Assembly: GCF_006716465.1 (NCBI RefSeq)
Contig: NZ_VFPB01000001.1
Coordinates: forward strand, 964,983-1,028,982
From: Pseudoxanthomonas sp. 3HH-4
GTDB lineage: Bacteria; Pseudomonadota; Gammaproteobacteria; Xanthomonadales; Xanthomonadaceae
DNA: 64,000 nt
Reading direction: 5' to 3'
The notes under the pieces were generated by a model. The model searched no databases. It was not told the DNA's origin and worked only from the letters and a program-made list of their open reading frames with translations. Shown here in pieces: positions 47,726 to 56,894 of the stretch; within the stretch, counting starts at the first letter, position 1; each line of letters starts with the position of its first letter. A program made the position numbers and the translations under genes.

Positions 47726-47789
47726 CGTGGGCTCCTCTCGCGACGACGGCGGGACATGCCCGCCGTCGTCGTGTCAGCTGGTGTGGGCG

Positions 47790-50267
47790 TCAGGCCGCTT
47801 CGCGGGGCTGGCGCTTGTTCTGCGGCAGGTCGTAGAAGCTGGCCGCGCGCAGTTCGTGGGTCTCGAAGTCGTCCACGGTGATCGTGTCCAGCGTGATCGA
47901 GCGCAGTTCCTCCAGCAGCTTGCGCTCGTCGGCCGTGATCCAGCCCTCACGCACGCCTTCGTCCAGCTGCGCACTGTAATCCAGTGCCTCGATGTCCTTG
48001 GTCTTCAGCGCCTTCAGGAACTTGCGCTCGACCGGCTCGGCGGCGACGGCCGTGGCCAGGTAGCTGTCGATGCGGCCGCCGGGGTTGTTCTCGCACGGGG
48101 TCAGGAACACGCCCTGGCCCAGGCGGTCGCGCGCTTCGTTCGGCGCCATCAGCAGCATGGCGACGCGATGGCTCAGGCGGTCACCCGGGGCCACGGCGCG
48201 GCGGCCGAACGGAAACACCACCGGCCACAGCAGCCAGCCCAGCGGTTTGATCGGGAAGTTGCGCAGCGCCTGCGACAGCGCCAGTTCGATCTCGTACGCG
48301 CTGTTGTGGAAGGCCCAGGCCAGTAGCGGCTTGTCGGCTTCCGGCGCACCTTCGTCATGGTGGCGCTTCAGCACCGCGCCCATCATGTACAGGTGGCTCA
48401 GCACGTCGCCCAGCCGGCCGGACAGCGATTCCTTGAACTTCAGCTTGCCGCCCAGCGCGCCCAGCGAGATGTCGGTGAGCAGCGCCAGGTTGGCCGCGTA
48501 GCGGTCCAGCTTGCGGAAGAACTTCTTGGTGTACGCGTCGCCCGGCACACTGCCGATCTTCGAGCCGGTGATGCCGAACCAGAACGAGCGCACCGCGTTG
48601 GAGATCGCGCCGCCGATATGCGGGTACAGCACGGCATCGAGTTGCTGGATGCCGGCGCGGGTGTCCGGGTCCTGCGCGGCGCGCATCTCCTTGATGATGT
48701 ACGGATGGCACAGGATCGAGCCCTGGCCGAAGATCAGCAGGCTGCGCGTCATGATGTTCGCGCCTTCCACCGTAATGGCGATCGGCGAGGCCTGCCATGC
48801 GCGGCCGGCGAAGTTGCGCGGGCCCAGGATGATGCCCTTGCCGCCGACGATGTCCATCACGTCCTTGGCGACGTCGCGGCCCATGTTGGTGCAGTGGTAC
48901 TTGGCGATGGCCGACGGCACCGACGGCACGTCGCCGCGGTCCACGGCGGCGGCGGTGGCCTGCGACAGCGCGCTGATCGCATACGCCTTGCCGCCGATGC
49001 GGGCGAGGGCTTCTTCCACGCCTTCGAAGCGGCCGACCGACAGGCCGAACTGCTTGCGGATGCGCGCATACGCACCGGTGACGCGCGCGCCGGCCTTCGC
49101 ACCGCCGCTGGCGGTGGACGGCAGGGTGATCGAACGGCCCACGGCCAAGCATTCGTTGAGCATGTTCCAGCCCTTGCCGGCCATCTCCACGCCACCGATC
49201 AGCTGGCTCAGCGGAATGAACACGTCCTTGCCGTGGATCGGGCCGTTCTGGAACGGCGAGTTCAGCGGGAAGTGGCGACGGCCGACGTCCACGCCAGGGG
49301 TATCGCGCGGCAGCAGCGCCAGAGTGATGCCGATGTCGCGTGTATCGCCGATCAGGCCGTCCGGATCGTACATGCGGAACGCCAGTCCGATGATCGTGGC
49401 GACCGGCGCCAGAGTGATGTAGCGCTTGTCGAAGGTCAGGCGCAGGCCCAGCACGTTGGCGCCATTCCACTCGCCCTTGCAGACGATGCCGTAGTCGGGA
49501 ATCGAGGTCGCGTCGGAACCGGCGAACGGACCGGTCAGGCCGAAGCAGGGCACCTCCTGGCCGATGGCCAGGCGCGGCAGGTAGTAGTCCTTCTGTTCCT
49601 GCGTGCCGTAGTGGTTGAGCAATTCACCCGGGCCGAGCGAGTTCGGCACGCCGACGGTGGAGCTGACCACGCTGCTGACCGAGGCGATCTTCTGGATCAC
49701 CTTGTGGTGCGCCAGCGCGGAGAAGCCCAGGCCGCCGTATTGCTTCGGGATTATCATGCCGAAGAACTTGTTCTTCTTGATGAAGTCCCACAGCTCCGGT
49801 GGCAGGTCGGCATGGACGTGGGTGATCTCCCAGTCGTTGGTCATCTTGCACAGCTCTTCCACCGGGCCGTCGAGGAAGGCCTGTTCTTCAGCGGTGAGCT
49901 GCGGCTTCGGATACGCCAGCAGCTTGTTCCAGTCCGGATCGCCGGTGAAGAGGTCGCCCTCGAAGCCGACCGAGCCGGTCTCCAGTGCGATGCGCTCGGT
50001 CTGCGACAGCGGCGGCAATGCGCGGCGCAGGAAGCCCAGCGCCGGTGTGGTGATCAGCGGCTTGCGGATCGCCGGGATCAGCAGCGGCAGCGCGATCGCC
50101 ACCACGACCAGGGCTGCGACGATGGTGGCGGTGGGATGGGCGCCCAGCAGCCAGCACGCGACCAGCAGGCTGGCCGTGATCGCCGCCCAGTAGGCGAGCC
50201 GGATCCGGTGGTAGGCGGCGAATGCGCCCGCCAGCAGGAAGGCGAGGAAGGGGATGACGATGCTCAT
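47790..50267 (-). CDS. fadE: Acyl-CoA dehydrogenase FadE
   Basis: First enzyme of beta-oxidation, making trans-2-enoyl-CoA. The 825-residue protein has the long FadE layout: two to three N-terminal membrane helices (about 1-70), then an acyl-CoA dehydrogenase core (about 110-560; GMIIPKQYGGLGFSALAHH, CFGLTGPFAGSDATS) and a C-terminal DUF1974 extension. Length is close to E. coli FadE. The start overlaps the stop of an alpha/beta hydrolase gene by ATGA. A TetR-type regulator is encoded divergently upstream of that gene. Confidence 0.93.
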   Translation of the reverse strand: MSIVIPFLAFLLAGAFAAYHRIRLAYWAAITASLLVACWLLGAHPTATIVAALVVVAIALPLLIPAIRKPLITTPALGFLRRALPPLSQTERIALETGSVGFEGDLFTGDPDWNKLLAYPKPQLTAEEQAFLDGPVEELCKMTNDWEITHVHADLPPELWDFIKKNKFFGMIIPKQYGGLGFSALAHHKVIQKIASVSSVVSSTVGVPNSLGPGELLNHYGTQEQKDYYLPRLAIGQEVPCFGLTGPFAGSDATSIPDYGIVCKGEWNGANVLGLRLTFDKRYITLAPVATIIGLAFRMYDPDGLIGDTRDIGITLALLPRDTPGVDVGRRHFPLNSPFQNGPIHGKDVFIPLSQLIGGVEMAGKGWNMLNECLAVGRSITLPSTASGGAKAGARVTGAYARIRKQFGLSVGRFEGVEEALARIGGKAYAISALSQATAAAVDRGDVPSVPSAIAKYHCTNMGRDVAKDVMDIVGGKGIILGPRNFAGRAWQASPIAITVEGANIMTRSLLIFGQGSILCHPYIIKEMRAAQDPDTRAGIQQLDAVLYPHIGGAISNAVRSFWFGITGSKIGSVPGDAYTKKFFRKLDRYAANLALLTDISLGALGGKLKFKESLSGRLGDVLSHLYMMGAVLKRHHDEGAPEADKPLLAWAFHNSAYEIELALSQALRNFPIKPLGWLLWPVVFPFGRRAVAPGDRLSHRVAMLLMAPNEARDRLGQGVFLTPCENNPGGRIDSYLATAVAAEPVERKFLKALKTKDIEALDYSAQLDEGVREGWITADERKLLEELRSITLDTITVDDFETHELRAASFYDLPQNKRQPREAA

Positions 50268-51196
50268 GGGGTTGCTCCGGACACGGATTCGGTTACATCG
50301 GATTCGGCATTACCCGGCACGGCCGACAGGCTTGCCAGGTATTCCAGCACAGTGGCGGTAAATGCGTCGTTGTCGTCGCCGGCCACCATGTGCGTGGCCA
50401 GCGGCAGGTGCACGTGGCGCGCATGCGGCACCAGTGTCTTGAACTCTTCGACGGTCTGCTCCGAGACCAGATCGCTGCGGCCGCCGCTGATCAGCAGCAC
50501 GGGGCACTGTACCTGGCGCGCCGCTTCGGCGATGGCGTCCTGGTGCTGTGGGCTGTCGCGGGCCAGTTCGTCCACCAGGCGCGGATCCCAGTGCCAGCGC
50601 CAGCGACCGTCGGCGCCCTCGCGCAACAGCTCGCGCAGGTCGTCCGCGGATTTACGCGTGCGCCGCTGCGGCTGGTAGGCGGCGATGATGTCGGCCGCGT
50701 GCTCGAGCGATGCGAAACCGTCGGGGAACGCCGTCATGAAGGCGAGGATGCGCTGCAGGCCGGCGTGTTCCCAGCGTGGGGTGATGTCCACCAGCACCAT
50801 CGCGCGGAACAGGCCAGGCCAGCGTGACTCGGCGATCAGGCCGAACAGCCCGCCCATCGAGGCGCCGACCAGCACCGGCGGTTCCGGCTGCTCGCCGGCC
50901 AGCACGATCAGGTCGTCGGCGAACTGGTCGCCCGCGTAGGGAAGCTCGGCGGCATTGCGGTCGGATTCGCCATGGCCCCGCGCGTCGTAAGCGAGGCCGG
51001 CATAACCCTGCGCCGCCATCCGTTCGCCGGTGCGGCTCCACGCGCCCCGTGTCTGGCCGAAGCCATGCGCGTAAATGAGCGCGGGGTGCGACTGCAGTGC
51101 GCGAGGCGACGGGAAGCGGCGGATCGCGAGGGCGACATCGCCTTGCCCGTTCACCACGCGATCCGATCCGGCGTGGTCGACGCTGGAGGGAGTCAT
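50264..51196 (-). CDS. Alpha/beta hydrolase
   Basis: A 310-residue cytoplasmic hydrolase, possibly an esterase or thioesterase. It has the oxyanion region HGFGQTRGAW, the nucleophile elbow VGASMGGLFG (Ser) and a C-terminal His in LATHMVAG. It is translationally coupled to fadE. The ATG at 51196 is preferred because the predicted promoter (TTGACT, 18 nt, CATACT) would start transcription near 51225, making the upstream ATGs at 51223 and 51247 untranslated or leaderless. Confidence 0.82.
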   Translation of the reverse strand: MTPSSVDHAGSDRVVNGQGDVALAIRRFPSPRALQSHPALIYAHGFGQTRGAWSRTGERMAAQGYAGLAYDARGHGESDRNAAELPYAGDQFADDLIVLAGEQPEPPVLVGASMGGLFGLIAESRWPGLFRAMVLVDITPRWEHAGLQRILAFMTAFPDGFASLEHAADIIAAYQPQRRTRKSADDLRELLREGADGRWRWHWDPRLVDELARDSPQHQDAIAEAARQVQCPVLLISGGRSDLVSEQTVEEFKTLVPHARHVHLPLATHMVAGDDNDAFTATVLEYLASLSAVPGNAESDVTESVSGATP

Positions 51197-51219
51197 GGAG
51201 GCAGGGGAAGCACGGGTTA

Positions 51220-51237
51220 CCATACGGCCTAGTATGG
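51220..51237. promoter_or_regulatory. Palindromic operator over the hydrolase-fadE promoter
   Basis: CCATACGGCCTAGTATGG: 6-bp perfect arms separated by 6 nt. On the minus strand it covers the -10 (CATACT, 51231-51236) of a promoter whose -35 is TTGACT at 51255-51260, with an 18-nt spacer. It is a likely binding site for the divergent TetR-type repressor. Confidence 0.6.
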
Positions 51238-51256
51238 GTTGTCGCATTTAGAGCAG

Positions 51257-51298
51257 TCAATCGGTTCGGTCTTGCGGGTTTCACATGCAACCGATTGA
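51257..51298. repeat. 10-bp inverted repeat between the hydrolase and tetR genes
   Basis: TCAATCGGTT (51257-51266) and AACCGATTGA (51289-51298), perfect arms 32 bp apart, about three helical turns. The first arm overlaps the -35 box of the hydrolase promoter. It may be a second regulator site or a looping element. Confidence 0.5.
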
Positions 51299-51369
51299 TT
51301 TGCCTTTATTTGTTGTGCGGCGCAGCAAACGTACCGCTACACACCCCGGCGTATGGTTAAATGCGGCAC

Positions 51370-51969
51370 ATGAGCACACCCAGTCCGGAAACACCCCCCA
51401 GCGCTCCGACCCGCAACGCCCGCCTGAGCGCGGACGACTGGGCACAGGCGGCGCTCGACCTGATCGCGGAGCAGGGCGTCTCGGCAGTCGCGGTGGAGCC
51501 GCTTGCGCGCCGGCTGGGTGTCACGAAGGGCAGCTTCTATTGGCATTTCCCGTCGCGCGACGCGCTGCTGCAGGCCGCGCTGGAGCGCTGGGAAGCAGGT
51601 GAGCAGGAGAACATCTTCGGCAGCCTGGAAAAGGTCGTCGATCCGCGCGAGCGGCTGCGCACGTTGTTCCAACTGGTCGGCCACGAGGTGAAGCCGCACA
51701 TCATCTACAGCGAGTTGCTGAAGGCACTGGATCATCCGGCCGTGCAGCCGGTGATCGACCGCATCTCACAGCGTCGCCTGGACTATCTGGTCGCCATGTT
51801 CCGCCAAGCCGGCCTGCAGCGGACCGACGCCACCCACCGTGCGCGCCTGACTTATGCGGCCTACGTGGGTTTCCTGCAGCTGTCGCTGCAGCTGCAGCAG
51901 CCGCGCATGACCTCGGAAGAATTCGAGACCTATCTCGAACACGTCATCTCGACGTTGATCCCAACCTGA
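51370..51969 (+). CDS. TetR-family transcriptional regulator
   Basis: A 199-residue repressor-type protein. The N-terminal helix-turn-helix (about 20-65) reads ALDLIAEQGVSAVAVEPLARRLGVTKGSFYWHFPSRDAL, with the TetR hallmark KGSFYWHF. The C-terminal domain is helical and ligand-binding. It is divergent from the alpha/beta hydrolase-fadE operon, which suggests control by a fatty acid or acyl-CoA. An ATG three codons upstream (51361) is also possible. Confidence 0.88.
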   Translation: MSTPSPETPPSAPTRNARLSADDWAQAALDLIAEQGVSAVAVEPLARRLGVTKGSFYWHFPSRDALLQAALERWEAGEQENIFGSLEKVVDPRERLRTLFQLVGHEVKPHIIYSELLKALDHPAVQPVIDRISQRRLDYLVAMFRQAGLQRTDATHRARLTYAAYVGFLQLSLQLQQPRMTSEEFETYLEHVISTLIPT

Positions 51970-51971
51970 TA

Positions 51972-52038
51972 CGTAGGGTGGGCCCTGGCCCACCGCGCAT
52001 GATCCTCGTGGCGATGGCGGGCCAAGGCCTGCCCTACG
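51972..52038. repeat. Imperfect inverted repeat, dispersed GTAGGGTGGGCC type
   Basis: CGTAGGGTGGGCCCTGGCCC (arm from 51972) and its inverted copy ending CTGCCCTACG at 52038 match at 19 of 23 positions. Each arm is itself partly palindromic. The right arm covers the stop of the gene at 52034. This type of repeat is common between genes in xanthomonads and may end the tetR transcript. Confidence 0.55.
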
Positions 52039-52447
52039 GCGTGCTCGGGGCCGCCCGCTTCAGCTCCGACAAGCGCACCACCACATACGCCAGCAACGCC
52101 ACCGCGAAGAACGCCAGCAGCATCCAGGCGATGCCCTGCAGCGTTTCGATCACGGTGCGATAAACCTCCAGCACCCAGCGCTCGGCGGTCAGGGCGATGA
52201 TCTCCGTCTTGTCCTTCTCCATCCACTGCGGGGCGGTGATATAGCGTTCCAGGGCATGGATCCGTACGCCGGACGACACGCCGACGACGAGGATGGCGAA
52301 CTTCATGTAGCGCAGCCATGCGTGACTGATGTCGTCAGCGATGATGCGGGTGAGGATGCGCTCGATAGGCTTCGAGAACATCCACGTCACGCCCCATGCG
52401 ACAGCGGCGGACAATAGAAGGGTGACGGCGAGCAGGGTCAGGAACAT
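52034..52447 (-). CDS. Hypothetical membrane protein
   Basis: A 137-residue protein with an N-terminal helix (FLTLLAVTLLLSAAVAWGVTWMF), a second hydrophobic stretch (MKFAILVVGVSSGV) and a C-terminal helix (IAWMLLAFFAVALLAYVVV). GAGGAGATC lies before the ATG at 52447. It is probably co-transcribed with the DUF2145 gene 22 nt upstream. No family recognised. Confidence 0.65.
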   Translation of the reverse strand: MFLTLLAVTLLLSAAVAWGVTWMFSKPIERILTRIIADDISHAWLRYMKFAILVVGVSSGVRIHALERYITAPQWMEKDKTEIIALTAERWVLEVYRTVIETLQGIAWMLLAFFAVALLAYVVVRLSELKRAAPSTP

Positions 52448-52469
52448 GTCGATCTCCTCATGGAAGTGT

Positions 52470-53288
52470 TCACGCCGGCCCCATCGCCGCCTGCCGCACA
52501 CCACCCCGCCATTCCCGTTGCTCGCGCACATACCCGGCGCGTTCCAGCCAGCGGAAGATCGAACGCACCGTGACGACGGGGTAGTCGCCGGACAGGCGCG
52601 TGGCAACGGAGTGATCGGAGAAATCCGTATTGGCGGAGAACAGCCCGCCCAGCACGCGCTTGGAATAGGCGACGTGCACCGTGTCGGGCACGAAGCCGTC
52701 GCCCCGCGCGAACGCGTACGCGCTACGGCGGTCGTAGATGCCACGGTCGGCCAGCGCTGCGGCCATCACTTCCACGATCCACGCGGTGGAGTTCTGGTAG
52801 TCCTCACTGCCGGGCCGCGCGATCAGGTTGTAGCGCGCGTGGTGCAGGCTGTGCCGTGGCATCTGCTGCAGACGCGCGGCCAGCCGGTCGGCGACGTCCG
52901 GCGCGAACCACACGATGCGCAGGTCCTGGTTCACCAGGTCGTCGGCGAAGAAGTTCACAAGTCCCTGCGCGTACAGGCCGGAGCGGTCGCTGCCGCATTC
53001 GTTGAGCAGGTGCACGACGGTCCAGCGTCCCTGCGCGTGGTCGCGCACCGCGAAGCCTGCGTGGCTGTAGACCAGGCCCTGCTTCGACAGGTCAGTGCCC
53101 ACGCGCGCCAGCATCGCCACCGGCGCGTCCACCTCGTCGAGTTGTTCCGCGGCCAGCAGGGCGGTGCGCGCGGCGTCGGCCACCTTATGCGGTGGCATTT
53201 CCAGTTGCCTGCAGGCATCGCCCGCGCGTGCCGTCCCTGGCAGCGCGAGGGCGAACACGAACACGGCCATCAATGCGTGCAGGCGCAT
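52470..53288 (-). CDS. DUF2145 family exported protein
   Basis: A 272-residue protein with a signal peptide (MRLHALMAVFVFALALPGTARA, then GDAC), so periplasmic. The mature protein has YSHAGFAVRD, VVHLLNECGSD and SLHHARYNLIARPGSEDYQNST, containing conserved His, Cys and Asn as in DUF2145. This resembles NlpC/P60-like peptidase arrangements, but activity is not established. It starts 4 nt after the upstream small-protein gene. Confidence 0.8.
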   Translation of the reverse strand: MRLHALMAVFVFALALPGTARAGDACRQLEMPPHKVADAARTALLAAEQLDEVDAPVAMLARVGTDLSKQGLVYSHAGFAVRDHAQGRWTVVHLLNECGSDRSGLYAQGLVNFFADDLVNQDLRIVWFAPDVADRLAARLQQMPRHSLHHARYNLIARPGSEDYQNSTAWIVEVMAAALADRGIYDRRSAYAFARGDGFVPDTVHVAYSKRVLGGLFSANTDFSDHSVATRLSGDYPVVTVRSIFRWLERAGYVREQREWRGGVRQAAMGPA

Positions 53289-53292
53289 GCGC

Positions 53293-53739
53293 TCACCCGC
53301 CGTAGCGATGGCTGTGGATGTGCGGGCGCGCGGCGTCGTTGGCGATGAAGCACAGCGCTTCGCCCGCGGCGCTCAGGATCCAACCGGTCGCCACCACGGT
53401 GACGCTGATCGCCGTACCCACCGCGATACCCAGACGCCGGATTGCCTCCGCACTCAGATAGACGACGAACGACGCGCCCGCCAACACGCCGGCCGCAGCC
53501 ACGGAGACCGTCACCGCCACACTGCCGACGACCACCGCCACCCCGGTGACCACCGCGGACGCGCCGTGGCCCAGCGCGTGGATCACCGCCACCGGCACTT
53601 CGATGGACGCCTCCAGGCTGGCCTGCGACATCCGGCTGGCGCCATCGGATTGCGGCGCGGCCCGGGTGGGCAGCGTGATGCCGCCAGAGAGCGCGGTGGC
53701 CAGGGCCAGGGTCAGTGAGCGGGCGATCAGGCGGCGCAT
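53293..53739 (-). CDS. Exported Ala/Val-rich hypothetical protein
   Basis: A 148-residue protein with a signal peptide (RSLTLALATALSGGITLPTRA) and a very hydrophobic central stretch of Ala/Val/Gly (about 55-115) that could form two to three membrane helices. The C terminus is HSHRYGG. It is the first gene of a three-gene minus-strand unit with DUF2145 and a membrane protein. No family recognised. The start at 53739 is chosen for the signal peptide. Confidence 0.6.
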   Translation of the reverse strand: MRRLIARSLTLALATALSGGITLPTRAAPQSDGASRMSQASLEASIEVPVAVIHALGHGASAVVTGVAVVVGSVAVTVSVAAAGVLAGASFVVYLSAEAIRRLGIAVGTAISVTVVATGWILSAAGEALCFIANDAARPHIHSHRYGG

Positions 53740-53848
53740 GCGGGGTTCCTCCAGGGACGCCGGAGGGTGGGCGCAGGCTTCGCAGGGATTCAAGGATCAT
53801 CGACAAGGTAAGCTCTGGCGGAACGACAGGTATAGGAATCCGCTACCC

Positions 53849-54592
53849 ATGGCCGTCTCGGTGGACCTGGTTGATGCACTGAAGCGTTGCCTGCGCGCGC
53901 AGGACATGACCTACCGCGACCTGGCCGCGCGCATCCGCATGAGCGAGGCGGCGGTGAAGCGCATGTTCTCCCGCCGCGCGATGAGCCTGCAGCGGCTGGA
54001 GCAGGTCTGCGACGTGCTGGACGTGGGCCTGGCCGAGCTGAGCGCCGAAGCCTCGCGCGGGCGCAAGGCGATGGCGCAGTTGAGCGAAGCGCAGGAACAG
54101 GCGCTGGTGGACGATCCGCCGTTGCTGATGGCGCTGTTCCTCACCCTCAACCGCTGGCGCGAGGACGACGTGATGGGCCATTTCGGCTTTACGCCTGCGC
54201 AGTGGACCGGCCTGCTGGTGAAGCTGGACCGGCTGGGCATCATCGAACTCATGCCCGGCAACCGTGGCCGCGCGCTGACTGCACGCAATTTCCGCTGGCG
54301 CGCCGATGGGCCCATGGAGCGCTACTTCCGGCTGACCCTGCTGACCGACTACTTCGCCGATCCCTTCGATGGCGAGCAAGACGCACTGCTGCTGCTCAGC
54401 GGCAGCCTGAGCATCGACGGGGTGAAGCAGGTGCGCCAGCGACTGGAGGAAGTCGCGCGCGAGTTCGATGCGCTGCTGGCCCGCGATGCCACACTGCCGG
54501 CGGAAGACCGCGTCGGCGTCAGCCTGGTGCTGGCGCAGAAGCCCTGGCTGCTGCAGCTGTTCAATCCGTACCGGCGCTCGCGCGACGGGTAA
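53849..54592 (+). CDS. XRE-type helix-turn-helix regulator with C-terminal effector domain
   Basis: A 247-residue protein. The N-terminal HTH (about 5-60) reads LVDALKRCLRAQDMTYRDLAARIRMSEAAVKRMFSR, followed by LERLEQVCDVL-like LQRLEQVCDVLDVGLAELSAE. The remaining 180 residues include a possible second winged-helix segment (FTPAQWTGLLVKLDRLGIIELMPGNRGRALT) and a charged helical tail. It is divergent from the small exported/DUF2145 unit, which it may control. Confidence 0.78.
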   Translation: MAVSVDLVDALKRCLRAQDMTYRDLAARIRMSEAAVKRMFSRRAMSLQRLEQVCDVLDVGLAELSAEASRGRKAMAQLSEAQEQALVDDPPLLMALFLTLNRWREDDVMGHFGFTPAQWTGLLVKLDRLGIIELMPGNRGRALTARNFRWRADGPMERYFRLTLLTDYFADPFDGEQDALLLLSGSLSIDGVKQVRQRLEEVAREFDALLARDATLPAEDRVGVSLVLAQKPWLLQLFNPYRRSRDG

Positions 54593-54605
54593 GCGCTGTG
54601 GCGGA

Positions 54606-54899
54606 GATCGAGCCCGGAATGCCGTGGATCGGGCTCGGAAGGCCATTGATGGCCCTGTGTGCTCCAGCGATCGCCCGGTGAGCCCCATCGATCACTGTGG
54701 GAGCTCCATCGATCGCCTTCCGAGCCCGATCAATGGGGCTCCCACAGTGATCGATGGAGCTCCAAGGGCGATCAATGGCTTTCGGCGCCCCATCGATGGC
54801 GCTTTGTGCTCCATCGACCGCCCGTCGCGCCGCATCGATCGCGCTCCGAGCCTGAGCGATCACCCTCAGAGCTCCATCCTTCGCGCCCGGAACCCCGTC
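54606..54899. repeat. Array of about fourteen degenerate 21-bp repeats
   Basis: From 54606 the sequence can be cut every 21 nt into units that mostly start GATCG or GATGG and end CCATC or CGATC, for example GATCACTGTGGGAGCTCCATC-like units at 54690 and 54711. The junctions therefore read ATCGAT or ATCAAT. Units occur in both orientations because each is nearly its own reverse complement. Unit sequence varies, but the period is exact across 294 bp. No ribosome binding site or family-like protein is evident. The array lies between a regulator gene and pckG. Confidence 0.85.
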
Positions 54900-55055
54900 C
54901 ACGCCTCGCAAAGCCTTGTAGGGCGGTCGTTCTCTGGCCGCGCTGAGAAAGAAGCGTCCCTGCGCCAGCGTCAGTGATGACCGCCCGTCGTCGTTCTCCT
55001 CGTCTAGAGGACAAGACATTGGTATCATTTTGGTCTCACTTTTCGAGGGCGTGGC

Positions 55056-56861
55056 ATGAACGCAGCGGTCGATGTTTTCAAACGCAACGATTTTCCAGGC
55101 AGTTCGCTTGCCGCGTTGAATGCCTGGGTTGCCGAGGTTGCCGCGCTCACCCAACCCGACCATATCCACTGGTGCGACGGCAGCGATGCCGAGAACGCGC
55201 TGCTGACGAAGCAGATGCTGGCCGACGGCACCCTGCTGCCGCTGAACCCGGAAACCCACCCCCACAGTTGGCTGCACCGCTCCAGCCCCAGCGACGTGGC
55301 GCGGGTGGAGCACCTGACCTTCGTCTGCACGCCGCAGCAGGAAGACGCCGGCCCCAACAACCACTGGATGGCCCCGGCCGAGGCGCACGCGAAGATGGAT
55401 GCGCTGTTCGCCGGCTGCATGCGCGGGCGCACGCTGTACGTGATCCCGTACTGCATGGGGCCGATCAATTCGCCGCTCTCGCGCTGCGGCGTGGAGATCA
55501 CCGATTCGCCGTACGTGGTGGCGAACATGCGCATCATGACCCGCATGGGCGCGGCCGCGCTGGCGCGCATCGAGCGGGAAGGGACCTTCGTGAAGGGTCT
55601 GCACTCCACCGGCGAGCTGGACCCGGACCGCCGCTTCATCATGCACTTCCCCGACGAGCTGACCATCAAGAGCTTCGGCTCTGGCTACGGCGGCAATGCG
55701 CTGCTGGGCAAGAAGTGCCACGCCCTGCGCATCGCCTCGCACCAGGCGCGGCAGGAAGGCTGGCTGGCCGAACACATGCTGATCGTCGGCATCGAGAACC
55801 CGCAGGGCGAAACGCACTACATCGCCGCGGCGTTCCCGTCCGCCTGCGGCAAGACCAACCTGGCCATGCTGATCCCGCCGGAGGGCTACCGCCAGGCTGG
55901 CTGGAAGGTGTGGACGATCGGCGACGACATCTGCTGGATGCGTCCCGGCGCCGATGGGCGCCTGTATGCGATCAACCCGGAAGCCGGCTTCTTCGGCGTG
56001 GCGCCCGGCACCTCGGACAGTTCCAATCCGAATGCGCTGGCCACCATCAGCCACCACACCATCTTCACCAACGTCGCCGTCACCGACGACCAGGAGCCGT
56101 GGTGGGAAGGGCTGGACTCGCGCACGCCCGCGCTGGACTGGCAGGGTCGCAAGTACGACCCGGCCAATGGCCCGGCCGCACACCCGAACTCCCGCTTCAC
56201 CGTCTCCGCGCGGCAGTGCCCCAGCTATTCGGCCAAGGCCGAGGATCCGCAGGGCGTGCCGATCAGCGCGATTGTTTTCGGCGGACGCCGCGCCTCGCTG
56301 GTGCCGCTGGTGTTCGAGGCACGCGACTGGACGCATGGCGTGCTGGTCGGCGCGGCGATGGGGTCCGAAACCACCGCGGCCGCGACCGGCGCGGTCGGCG
56401 TGATGCGCCGCGACCCGATGGCGATGAAGCCGTTCTGCGGCTACAACTTCGCCGACTACTTCGCCCACTGGCTGTCGTTCGGCCAGGCCGATGCGACGCT
56501 GCCGAAGACGGCGCTTCCCAAGATCTTCCACGTGAACTGGTTCCGCAAGGGTGGCGACGGCAAGTTCCTGTGGCCGGGCTTCGGCGAGAACCTGCGCGTG
56601 CTGGAGTGGATGATCCGGCGCGTCGAGGGCAAGGCCGACGCGGTGGAAACGCCCATCGGCCACCTGCCGCGCGCCGAGGACCTCAACCTGGACGGCGTGG
56701 CGCTGAGCGACGAGGCCCATGAGCTGCTGTTCGGCTTCGACCGTGCGGGCTGGCAGGCCGAACTGGCCGGCATCGGCGCGTACCTGGAGGAGTTCGGCGC
56801 CCGCACCCCGCAGGCGCTGAAGGACGAACAGCAACGCATCGCCGCCCGTCTGGCGCACTGA
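55056..56861 (+). CDS. pckG: Phosphoenolpyruvate carboxykinase (GTP)
   Basis: Converts oxaloacetate and GTP to PEP, CO2 and GDP, the first step of gluconeogenesis from TCA intermediates. The 601-residue protein has the GTP-type active-site loop FPSACGKTNLAML with the reactive Cys (near residue 270), SFGSGYGGNALLGKKCHALR (near 225) and FGGRRASLVPLVFEA (near 410). Length is normal for the family. The 160 nt before the ATG are non-coding, and a 21-bp repeat array lies beyond. A terminator follows. Confidence 0.96.
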   Translation: MNAAVDVFKRNDFPGSSLAALNAWVAEVAALTQPDHIHWCDGSDAENALLTKQMLADGTLLPLNPETHPHSWLHRSSPSDVARVEHLTFVCTPQQEDAGPNNHWMAPAEAHAKMDALFAGCMRGRTLYVIPYCMGPINSPLSRCGVEITDSPYVVANMRIMTRMGAAALARIEREGTFVKGLHSTGELDPDRRFIMHFPDELTIKSFGSGYGGNALLGKKCHALRIASHQARQEGWLAEHMLIVGIENPQGETHYIAAAFPSACGKTNLAMLIPPEGYRQAGWKVWTIGDDICWMRPGADGRLYAINPEAGFFGVAPGTSDSSNPNALATISHHTIFTNVAVTDDQEPWWEGLDSRTPALDWQGRKYDPANGPAAHPNSRFTVSARQCPSYSAKAEDPQGVPISAIVFGGRRASLVPLVFEARDWTHGVLVGAAMGSETTAAATGAVGVMRRDPMAMKPFCGYNFADYFAHWLSFGQADATLPKTALPKIFHVNWFRKGGDGKFLWPGFGENLRVLEWMIRRVEGKADAVETPIGHLPRAEDLNLDGVALSDEAHELLFGFDRAGWQAELAGIGAYLEEFGARTPQALKDEQQRIAARLAH

Positions 56862-56894
56862 TTCCCCGCCTCGCGCATCCTGTTTCCTGCGCAC

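Noticed and set aside
54468-54977. A protein made of AIDGAP/SIDRP-like 7-residue repeats over the 21-bp array
   Set aside because: Any 21-bp repeat gives 7-residue repeats in open frames on both strands. There is no start signal, and the frame begins inside the regulator gene. Kept as a DNA repeat.
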